Shown piece by piece: positions 1-5,381 of a stretch of DNA of 8,138 nt. The stretch's first letter is position 1; the number at the start of each line of letters is the position of its first letter. This stretch comes from Dehalococcoidales bacterium. Lineage in GTDB: Bacteria > Chloroflexota > Dehalococcoidia > Dehalococcoidales > UBA5760. Position numbers and translations under genes: made by a program. The notes under the pieces were generated by a model, which was not told the DNA's origin, made no database searches, and worked only from the letters and a program-made list of their open reading frames with translations. The DNA lies in the NCBI GenBank assembly GCA_018399795.1, contig JAGYOC010000119.1, positions 1 to 8,138 of the forward strand. The letters are read 5' to 3'.

Positions 1-891
1 TTTTGCAATTATACGCCGGATCCAGTCACCAATCCTCAATACCTTGACGCCGGAACCCAGGCAGGGTAAGATGGTGTCGGTTGAAGTCCTCTCACCCCGA
101 CCACCCCCTTCGGCATCCAGCGCACCCTTTGCCTCTTCCCACAAACGGTCCTTCTCTGCAAGGGACAATCCAGCGAACTCCAGATTACGCCTGCGGCAAA
201 GCTCCTCCATGTATGCAAAACGCCGGTAGAACCTGCGGTTGGTTTCCCTCAGGGTAGACTCCAGGTCTATTCCCATCCTCCGGGCGATGTTGGCCATTGT
301 AAAAACGATATCGCCGAATTCGGCCTCTTTTTCCTCCTGGCTCTGTGCCTGCCCTAGCTCGTTAATCTCTTCGGCAAGCTTGTCAATCACCCCTGCGTCG
401 CTTTCCCAGTCGAAACCTACCCGGGCCACTCGCTTCTGTAGAGACTGCCCGTATGTCAATGCCGGCATTTGCTTCGGTATACCGTCAAGCATGGATGAGC
501 TGTTGCTTCTCTCTTTTTTCTTGAGTTCCTCCCAGTTGGTGAGGACATCCCGAACGCCGGCAACCTCTACCGAGTCAAAAACATGGGGATGGCGCCTGAT
601 AAGCTTGGTATTTATACTGTTGATTACATCCCCGATGTCGAAATCACCGGCTTCAGTGGCAATCTGGGCATGAAGTACTATCTGCAGGAGGAGGTCTCCG
701 AGCTCCTCACATAGGGACTTACCATCTCTCCTGTCTAGGGCCTCCAGCACCTCATAGCACTCCTCAAGCAGGTTTTCCCGCAGTGAGACATGGGTCTGCT
801 TCCTGTCCCAGGGACATCCATCCGGGCCCCTTAGCTTTGATATGATGTCAACCAGTGTCTCAAACCGGTGTGTTAGTTCCGGTGCTTCCAT
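1..891 (-). CDS. mazG: MazG nucleoside triphosphate pyrophosphohydrolase, 3' end outside window
   Basis: The frame is open from ATG 891 to base 1 (297 codons, no stop reached), with an in-frame TAA just upstream at 897-895 that fixes this as the first possible ATG. MazG hydrolyses (d)NTPs to the monophosphate and pyrophosphate in the cytoplasm and helps clean the nucleotide pool. The protein shows both tandem MazG domains: CPWDR at residues 26-30, EECYE at 43-47 and EELGD at 62-66 supply the metal-binding acidic residues, HPHVF lies at 101-105, and the second domain has EEINEL at 174-179 and EFGD at 191-194. The recognisable domain ends near residue 255. The family is usually about 260 residues long, so the last 40 or more residues are an unexplained C-terminal extension that continues out of the window. 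It follows fmt by 43 bases and is probably cotranscribed with it. TAAGGA abuts the ATG, while GGGGTGG a few bases further up is a better placed, though weak, ribosome site. Confidence 0.93.
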   Translation of the reverse strand, partial: MEAPELTHRFETLVDIISKLRGPDGCPWDRKQTHVSLRENLLEECYEVLEALDRRDGKSLCEELGDLLLQIVLHAQIATEAGDFDIGDVINSINTKLIRRHPHVFDSVEVAGVRDVLTNWEELKKKERSNSSSMLDGIPKQMPALTYGQSLQKRVARVGFDWESDAGVIDKLAEEINELGQAQSQEEKEAEFGDIVFTMANIARRMGIDLESTLRETNRRFYRRFAYMEELCRRRNLEFAGLSLAEKDRLWEEAKGALDAEGGGRGERTSTDTILPCLGSGVKVLRIGDWIRRIIAK

Positions 892-934
892 TCCTTACCA
901 CCCCAATCAGTATCTGTCTTTCACCAACCTCGCA

Positions 935-1885
935 TCAATTCGTGGGCAGCTGAGCCCCGGCCAGATCTGGCTGCCCTTTCAGGAAATCCCCGGAGTACAG
1001 GACTCGCTTTCCCTCCATCTGTAACTTGATCACCCCGAGTGCGCCCCTACCGGTACCGATACAGAACGCCGACTTTCCCGTTGCTTCATAAGGATCTATC
1101 AGCGCTACCTTCCCCGCGTCAACACCGGTATTGTCCGGCAGAGGTATCCCCTCGATTATTCTGAGTTGTTTGTCCTGCCATCGGGTGCGGCAAACCGGCC
1201 ACGGATAGAAAGCCCGCACCCGCCGCCATATATCCACGGCGGGCATATTCCAGTCTATCTCGCCATCGGCCCTCCTGACCTGCTTGCAGTAACTCGCCTG
1301 CAACTCGTCTTGAGTGCGGGAAACAATATCACCGGTCTGCAAACGCGACAGCAGAGAAAGGGTTAGCTGTACCGATAGGCGGGATAGCTTCTCAGTCAGG
1401 GAGCCGGTGGTGTCACTAGAGGCAACAGGTATCCTGGCCTGCATGAGTAAAGGCCCGGTATCCATCCCTTCATCAAGCGACATGACGCTAACGCCCGTGA
1501 ATTCATCCCCGGCCAGTATGGCCGAGGCCACCGGCGACGCACCCCGGTGACGTGGTAGCAAAGAGGGGTGAAGGTTAATGCAGCCACAGTGCGGAATTTC
1601 GAGCACAGCACGGGGCAATATTTTCCCGTAGGCGGCAACCAGAACAACATCCGGCTCAAGAGATGCCAGGTGCTCTATCTCGTCGCTTTCAAAAACCTCC
1701 GGCTGTACCACCGGAAGGCCTGCTTCCATTGCCGCCCGCTTTACCGGCGTAACGGATAGTTCACGCCCCCTCCCAGCCGGACGGTCAGAGCGGGTGTAGA
1801 CTGCCACAACCCGGTGGCCGCCCCTCACCAGCCGTTCGAGCGGCCCAACGGAAAATTCGGGGCTTCCCATGAATACAACCCTCAT
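935..1885 (-). CDS. fmt: Methionyl-tRNA formyltransferase
   Basis: Fmt transfers a formyl group from 10-formyltetrahydrofolate to the amino group of methionyl-initiator tRNA, making the substrate for translation initiation. The 316-residue length matches the family (about 310-320). The N-terminal Rossmann-type formyltransferase domain begins MRVVFMGSPEF. The catalytic set is present: N104 and H106 in NLHPSLLP, followed by RHRGASP at 112-118, and D142 in DEGMDTGPLL. These correspond to N106, H108 and D144 of the E. coli enzyme. The C-terminal OB-fold-like tRNA-binding domain starts around residue 205 and includes the usual (A)DGEIDW stretch at 206-212 and RAFYPWP at 224-230. A GAGGG ribosome site lies 9 bases before ATG 1885. 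In many bacteria fmt follows def (peptide deformylase). Here no def is adjacent and fmt is the first gene of a leftward unit with mazG. Confidence 0.97.
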   Translation of the reverse strand: MRVVFMGSPEFSVGPLERLVRGGHRVVAVYTRSDRPAGRGRELSVTPVKRAAMEAGLPVVQPEVFESDEIEHLASLEPDVVLVAAYGKILPRAVLEIPHCGCINLHPSLLPRHRGASPVASAILAGDEFTGVSVMSLDEGMDTGPLLMQARIPVASSDTTGSLTEKLSRLSVQLTLSLLSRLQTGDIVSRTQDELQASYCKQVRRADGEIDWNMPAVDIWRRVRAFYPWPVCRTRWQDKQLRIIEGIPLPDNTGVDAGKVALIDPYEATGKSAFCIGTGRGALGVIKLQMEGKRVLYSGDFLKGQPDLAGAQLPTN

Positions 1886-1967
1886 ATCAGGTCGCCCTCT
1901 TTATAATATTTGACGGAATTTGTGTCCCTAACCCCTTTTTCTCCCGCAAGAAATATCGAAATCGTGT

Positions 1968-1996
1968 AATATCGATCGTTTGAAAGACCTTCTCAA
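1968..1996 (-). promoter_or_regulatory. Candidate sigma-70-type promoter for fmt-mazG
   Basis: On the minus strand TTGAGA (1996-1991, 5 of 6 to the -35 consensus) is followed after exactly 17 bases by GATATT (1973-1968, 4 of 6 to the -10 consensus). Transcription would start near 1961, giving a leader of about 75 bases before the fmt ATG. The -35 lies inside the first copy of the direct repeat and the -10 overlaps a TGTAATATC motif, so a protein binding either repeat could control the unit. Assigned from consensus match and spacing only. Confidence 0.35.
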
Positions 1997-2019
1997 GGAA
2001 AGATGGTTGATGTAATTTT
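1978..2019 (+). repeat. Direct repeat copy 1
   Basis: This copy begins GTTTGAAAGACCTT and ends TGTAATTTT. It shares the pattern GTTTGAARGACCTTYTYAAGG and, after ten unrelated bases, TGTAATTT with copy 2 exactly 230 bases to the right. The first block contains the interrupted palindrome CCTT-CTC-AAGG, which suggests a dimeric protein site. It overlaps the candidate fmt -35. Confidence 0.6.
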
Positions 2020-2207
2020 CAGAGAGTAATCCTCAGATAACTTGCCATTCTGAAAAGTGGAGAACTCCCCGTTCAACCCTCCTTTATGTAATATCCTTAT
2101 GTTGCCATTTTCACTCCATTGCCACTGCCTAAATATTAGCATCTGTACCAAAATTTCGCCAATCTTAACTCACCAGCCTGAAAGTCCATAATCGAGCAAA
2201 ATTTACA

Positions 2208-2249
2208 GTTTGAAGGACCTTTTTAAGGGAATTCCGAAAATGTAATTTC
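2208..2249 (+). repeat. Direct repeat copy 2
   Basis: This copy begins GTTTGAAGGACCTT and has the interrupted palindrome CCTT-TTT-AAGG. Over the first 23 positions it differs from copy 1 at four bases, all transitions. The last block TGTAATTT is identical and sits at the same distance. A third, weaker resemblance (AACTTTTTTAAGGTAA, 4053-4068) lies before obg but coincides with the obg ribosome site and may be chance. Confidence 0.6.
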
Positions 2250-2268
2250 GCGAAAATTGGCGCCAATT
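2246..2268. repeat. Two adjoining perfect palindromes
   Basis: TTTCGCGAAA (2246-2255) is a perfect 10-base palindrome and AATTGGCGCCAATT (2255-2268) is a perfect 14-base palindrome sharing one base with it. They lie immediately upstream of the candidate dnaA -35 and directly after direct repeat copy 2. The arrangement looks like paired operators or origin protein sites. Confidence 0.6.
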
Positions 2269-2271
2269 ATC

Positions 2272-2302
2272 TTGCCCCCCAATGGTGATCACCTGATATT
2301 AT
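2272..2302 (+). promoter_or_regulatory. Candidate dnaA promoter with internal palindrome
   Basis: TATTAT (2297-2302, 5 of 6 to TATAAT) is preceded by TGA, giving an extended -10 (TGnTATTAT). TTGCCC (2272-2277) is a partial -35 at a long 19-base spacing; measured to the overlapping GATATT (2295-2300) the spacing is 17. The perfect palindrome GGTGATCACC (2284-2293) fills the space between the two elements, where a bound repressor would block RNA polymerase. Transcription would start near 2309. Confidence 0.4.
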
Positions 2303-2308
2303 TATTGA

Positions 2309-2401
2309 TGTCGTCCTGCAACGTGGAGTTAACCATCACCCAGTCAGGTGGGTGTCTGCTTTAGGCACTATTCAAGTGCACCAAAATGAGAAAGGGGCGC
2401 T
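2309..2401 (+). promoter_or_regulatory. dnaA leader with two small hairpins
   Basis: If the promoter above is right, dnaA mRNA has a leader of about 93 bases. It contains CACCCA-GTCAGG-TGGGTG (2337-2354, six perfect pairs) and GCACT-ATTCA-AGTGC (2365-2379, five perfect pairs). The second ends 11 bases before the ribosome site AAAGGGG (2391-2397), which stands 4 bases from ATG 2402. An 18-codon frame starting ATG 2308 spans the first hairpin but has no ribosome site. The hairpins are visible; a regulatory role is only a possibility. Confidence 0.3.
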
Positions 2402-3736
2402 ATGACATCCAAACCCGCCCGGCAAGTATGGGAAGCCGCTCTGGGCGAGCTTCAGGTCCAGGTAAGCAAACACAATTTCCAGACTTGGTTTCAAAAAACA
2501 ATTGGTCTGAGTTTCGAGGGTGGCCAGTTCACCGTGGGCGTTCCCAATACATTCGTTGCCGAGTACCTTAACCGTAACCAGTTTTCCCTCATAGAGAAAA
2601 CCCTCATTGGAATCACACAACAGGATATCAAGGTGACCTTTCAGGTTACCGGTAACGGCGTAGCGCGCTGTGATAATGACAATGGTGCCAGCCATATGGA
2701 GGCCAGCCCTTATGCCAGTGCTATCAATCCAAAATACACCCTTGATTCATTCGTCGTGGGCAGTTCCAACCGGCTTGCCTATGCTGCAGCCAGGGGAATA
2801 GTCGAGAAGCCGGGCCGGGACTACAATCCGCTATTCATCTACGGGGGTGTTGGCCTTGGCAAAACGCACCTGCTGCATGGCATCGGGCACCTTTTTGCCG
2901 CCAATAGCCTCAAGGTCCATTACGCCAGTTGTGAGCAGTTTACCAACGAGTTTATCAGTTCCCTTCAAGACAGAAAAGCCGACGATTTCCGCAACCGGTA
3001 TCGGAATGCCGAGGTGCTCTTGATAGACGACATCCAGTTCATCAGTGGCAAGGAGCAGACCGAGGAGTGCTTCTTCCATACCTTCAACGAGCTCCACAAC
3101 GCCAACCACCAGATTGTTGTCACCTGTGATCGGGCCCCGAAAGCCATACCGCGCCTTGCCAGCAGACTGCGCTCGCGGTTCGAGTGGGGCCTTGTTGCCG
3201 ACATCCTACCGCCGGATTTTGAAACCCGCCTAGCAATCCTTCAGGCAAAGGCAAGGAATAAAGGCGAGAGCATTTCCCTGGATACGCTCGATTTTATCGC
3301 CAGAAGATCGCACCGAAATATCAGGGAGCTTGAAGGTAATCTCAACCGTGTGATAGCCTTTGCAAGATTATTCGATAGCATGCCCACCCAGGAGCTTGCC
3401 GCCAAAGCACTCGAGAATATTGCCGATAAGTCAAACGATGGCTCTGCCATAAACCCCATCCTCCTTGCCGAGGCTGTAGCCAGCAACTTCGAGTTGACTC
3501 TCGCGGACCTGAAGAGCCCTAAACGTGACAAGGAGACTTCCCTTGCCAGGCAACTGGCAATGTACTTGATGCACAACGATACCAACTGCCCGCTGGCCCA
3601 TATAGGCAGAGAACTGGGTAACCGAAACCCCTCAACAGTAAGTCATGCCTGTGAAAAAATCGCTTCCGATATTGTCACAAGCCCCTACCTCAAGAACAAG
3701 ATTGCCGCAATCCGAGATAACGCCTTTTCCTGTTGA
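2402..3736 (+). CDS. dnaA: Chromosomal replication initiator DnaA
   Basis: DnaA binds origin DNA, forms an ATP-dependent filament, opens the duplex and recruits the helicase loader. The 444-residue product has all four domains. Domain I spans about residues 5-82 and ends in an oligomerisation-type fold with QTWFQKT at 27-33. Domain II is a short linker of about 25 residues. The AAA+ core starts near 110: Walker A GGVGLGKTH at 148-156, Walker B LLIDD at 206-210, the SRF arginine-finger region at 258-260, and sensor-2 NIRELEG at 306-312. Domain IV begins near 350 and carries the helix-turn-helix. Its recognition loop, normally GGRDH(T/S)TV, is GNRNPSTV at 406-413, so the base-contacting Asp and His are Asn409 and Pro410. 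ATG 2402 has AAAGGGG close upstream and gives the usual N-terminus. The coding strand is C-rich, unlike obg-nadD-pyrE, which fits its lying on the opposite side of the origin. dnaN does not follow. Confidence 0.98.
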   Translation: MTSKPARQVWEAALGELQVQVSKHNFQTWFQKTIGLSFEGGQFTVGVPNTFVAEYLNRNQFSLIEKTLIGITQQDIKVTFQVTGNGVARCDNDNGASHMEASPYASAINPKYTLDSFVVGSSNRLAYAAARGIVEKPGRDYNPLFIYGGVGLGKTHLLHGIGHLFAANSLKVHYASCEQFTNEFISSLQDRKADDFRNRYRNAEVLLIDDIQFISGKEQTEECFFHTFNELHNANHQIVVTCDRAPKAIPRLASRLRSRFEWGLVADILPPDFETRLAILQAKARNKGESISLDTLDFIARRSHRNIRELEGNLNRVIAFARLFDSMPTQELAAKALENIADKSNDGSAINPILLAEAVASNFELTLADLKSPKRDKETSLARQLAMYLMHNDTNCPLAHIGRELGNRNPSTVSHACEKIASDIVTSPYLKNKIAAIRDNAFSC

Positions 3737-3810
3737 GCATCTTTCGACAGCCTTTCTATAACCGATGCAAATTCCGCACCCAATTTCTTGTGATATCATT
3801 CCTACTATAC

Positions 3811-3843
3811 ATATCCATAACCGATAATTTTAATTTTCGATAA
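3811..3843 (-). repeat. Cluster of three TTATSG motifs
   Basis: Read on the minus strand, TTATCG occurs at 3843-3838 and 3827-3822 and TTATGG at 3820-3815. All have the same orientation, at the edge of the A+T-rich stretch. The first four bases match the conserved start of a DnaA box while the second half does not. Given the altered recognition loop in DnaA these are candidate binding sites, but such short motifs can arise by chance in A+T-rich DNA. Confidence 0.25.
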
Positions 3844-4029
3844 TATTTTCAAAACCCATACACGGATTTGAACAATTGTTGCACAAAATGTTTACATCTT
3901 AATAAAACATTCTATAGATTATTCCCCCAGCGAAGCCTCAATTTAACATCATCCCTCACAAATATAGTACTCGCACTCCATTACGATATATATTATTATT
4001 GTTTATATGAAACCTATTATATGTCCTGA

Positions 4030-4038
4030 TGTTATAAT
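4030..4038 (+). promoter_or_regulatory. Extended -10 promoter for obg-nadD-pyrE
   Basis: TGTTATAAT (4030-4038) is a perfect extended -10 (TGnTATAAT). No good -35 stands 16-18 bases upstream, which extended -10 promoters tolerate. Transcription would begin near 4045, leaving about 30 bases before the obg start, with the ribosome site AAGG at 4062-4065. The TATAAT is also the right arm of a 7-base inverted repeat. Confidence 0.55.
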
Positions 4039-4074
4039 ATCTAATAATAGTGAACTTTTTTAAGGTAACATAAT

Positions 4075-5358
4075 ATGATTGATAGAGCAGAGATAAAGGT
4101 AAGAGCAGGAAAAGGTGGCAACGGGGCGATAAGCTTCCGACACGAGAAATTTGTTCCCTTCGGGGGTCCGGATGGTGGAGATGGAGGTAAAGGTGGCGAT
4201 GTGATAATGGTGGCCACTCGCGGCATAAGCACTTTGCGAAGATATAGCCTCAAACATTTCTATGCCGCTGAGAATGGAGGAGATGGCGGCGGCAGAAAGA
4301 TGCACGGCAAAAATGGAAAACATTCTGTGCTGGAGGTGCCTGAAGGGACAATGGTGCTGGAGAAACAGAAAGGTGGCGCTTATATTCAGCTAGCAGATTT
4401 AACTGAGCACAGGATGAGCGAGGTTGTGGCCAGGGGAGGTTCTGGTGGACTAGGGAACACGCATTTTACCTCATCGACCAATCAGGCCCCCAATATTTCA
4501 CAGCGGGGAGAAGAGGGTGAGGAAAAAGATATAGTTCTGGAATTGAGATTAATAGCTGATGCCGGTATAGTGGGATATCCGAACTGCGGAAAGTCGACAC
4601 TGGTAGCTTCATCATCAGCGGCAAGGCCCAAAATTGGCGAGTATCCTTTTACTACTCTTGAGCCCGTACTCGGAGTTGTGGAAGTCGGGGAAGAGAAGTT
4701 TATACTTGCCGAGATACCCGGCTTGATTGAGGGTGCCCATCTTGGCAAAGGACTTGGTCATGAATTCCTACGCCATGTGGCTCGCACAAGGGTATTGATA
4801 AATATGGTTGACGGTGCCTCAGAAAAGCCCGAAGAGGATATGGCACGGGTAAATGCCGAGCTGGCCATGTACGATAAGGCTCTGTCCAGTAAACTGCAAC
4901 TGGTTGTGGTGAATAAAATTGACCTTCCCTCAGTGAGGAACAAGGAGGCTGAGTTGAGGCGTAGTTTCGGTAAAGTAGGGATAAAGCCATATTTCATATC
5001 GGCCTCCACAGGTGAGGGTGTGGGAGATCTTATGGCTGATACTAAAGACCTTGTAGAAAAGGAGTGGTCTGGCCAGAGCGAAGCAAGGATGGAGGAAGAG
5101 GGGGAAAAACTGTTTCAGCCTGGGGAACGTATCAATAGACCGCGGGTGTGTAAAGAGGGCGATATTTTTTATATCAATTCTTCCGGGCTGGAACGAATAG
5201 TGGAGGGTGGTGGAAGCGGAACAGAAGCATACTGGTATGTGAGAAGGCGTTTGGAGAGGCAGGGTATAAACCGGGTGCTGAAGCGCAAGGGTATAAGACC
5301 AGGGGATAAGATTCGCTGCGGTAGCGTTGAATGGGAGTGGCGCGAGGGTGGGAGGTAG
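4075..5358 (+). CDS. obg: GTPase Obg (ObgE/CgtA)
   Basis: Obg is a slow GTPase that associates with the 50S ribosomal subunit and links ribosome assembly to growth and (p)ppGpp signalling. The 427-residue product has the full three-domain architecture. The N-terminal glycine-rich Obg fold covers residues 1-158, with GGDGGKGG at 34-41. The G domain has G1 GYPNCGKST at 167-175, switch I YPFTT at 190-194, G3 EIPG at 213-216, G4 NKID at 280-283 and G5 SAS at 309-311. The C-terminal OCT domain occupies about 345-424. Two departures from the common sequence are Cys171 in the P-loop, usually Ala, and Glu213 where the DxxG aspartate is usual; both are conservative and the protein looks functional. 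ATG 4075 follows AAGG by 9 bases. It is the first gene of a rightward unit with nadD 23 bases behind. The usual ribosomal-protein partners rplU and rpmA are not upstream. Confidence 0.97.
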   Translation: MIDRAEIKVRAGKGGNGAISFRHEKFVPFGGPDGGDGGKGGDVIMVATRGISTLRRYSLKHFYAAENGGDGGGRKMHGKNGKHSVLEVPEGTMVLEKQKGGAYIQLADLTEHRMSEVVARGGSGGLGNTHFTSSTNQAPNISQRGEEGEEKDIVLELRLIADAGIVGYPNCGKSTLVASSSAARPKIGEYPFTTLEPVLGVVEVGEEKFILAEIPGLIEGAHLGKGLGHEFLRHVARTRVLINMVDGASEKPEEDMARVNAELAMYDKALSSKLQLVVVNKIDLPSVRNKEAELRRSFGKVGIKPYFISASTGEGVGDLMADTKDLVEKEWSGQSEARMEEEGEKLFQPGERINRPRVCKEGDIFYINSSGLERIVEGGGSGTEAYWYVRRRLERQGINRVLKRKGIRPGDKIRCGSVEWEWREGGR

Positions 5359-5381
5359 CGTAGGTACAAGGGGATAAGTAG

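Larger units (their letters stand above)
1965..2250 (+). repeat. Four dispersed TGTAATWT motifs
   Basis: TGTAATATC starts at 1965, TGTAATTTTC at 2011, TGTAATATCC at 2087 and TGTAATTTCG at 2241, all on the plus strand. Steps between starts are 46, 76 and 154 bases. An eight-base motif with one two-fold position is expected about 0.02 times in 516 bases at equal base frequencies, somewhat more in A+T-rich DNA, so four is an excess. The even copies belong to the longer direct repeat. They could be protein-binding iterons for DnaA or a regulator; I cannot name the protein. Confidence 0.5.
1886..2401. other. 516-base divergent gap between fmt and dnaA, candidate part of the origin
   Basis: No convincing gene lies here on either strand. 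The stretch holds a 42-base direct repeat (1978-2019 and 2208-2249), four copies of TGTAATWT, three copies of TTGCCA (2042, 2102, 2119), two adjoining palindromes (2246-2268), an operator-like palindrome (2284-2293), candidate promoters for both flanking genes, and a dnaA leader with two small hairpins. The repeat density, the position directly upstream of dnaA and the divergent transcription fit either a dnaA control region or an origin sub-region. I found no match better than 7 of 9 to TTATCCACA, so an origin role is inference. Confidence 0.5.
3737..4074. other. A+T-rich gap between dnaA and obg, probable oriC and unwinding element
   Basis: No gene is visible. Rows 3781-4080 contain 218 A or T in 300 bases (about 73 percent), rising to 93 of 120 from 3961. 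G versus C per 60-base row is 4/12, 6/11, 4/18, 5/9 and then 8/5, so the strand bias changes sign near 4000-4030. The run 3985-4045 is almost pure A/T and is a natural candidate for the DNA unwinding element. It also contains the palindrome AACAATTGTT (3871-3880) and an inverted repeat TATTATA / TATAATA (4015-4021 and 4033-4039). The best TTATCCACA look-alikes are 7 of 9: ATATCCATA at 3811 and, on the minus strand, TTATCGAAA at 3843-3835. The origin call rests on composition and on proximity to dnaA, not on boxes. Confidence 0.6.

Noticed and set aside
239..673. 144-codon open frame on the plus strand
   Set aside because: Antisense to mazG, whose MazG motifs are clear in the other strand; the serine-rich, low-complexity product looks like a reverse-strand artefact.
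1903..1931. TATTAT on the minus strand close to fmt as its -10
   Set aside because: The -35 at 17 bases is TTAGGG (2 of 6) and the resulting start would fall at the ribosome site, leaving too short a leader. The 1968-1996 pair is better.
2308..2364. 18-codon upstream frame in the dnaA leader
   Set aside because: No ribosome site and ordinary codon content. It would only matter if transcription starts exactly at its ATG, which is unproven.
2386..2571. 61-codon frame from ATG 2386 overlapping the dnaA start
   Set aside because: Different frame from dnaA, no separate ribosome site, and the product has no resemblance to a known protein.
3737..3781. Terminator after dnaA
   Set aside because: I looked for a GC-rich stem followed by a T run and found none; only short chance pairings are present.
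3871..3885. TGTTGCACA as a DnaA box
   Set aside because: Only 6 of 9 match TTATCCACA; kept as part of the gap description rather than as a site.
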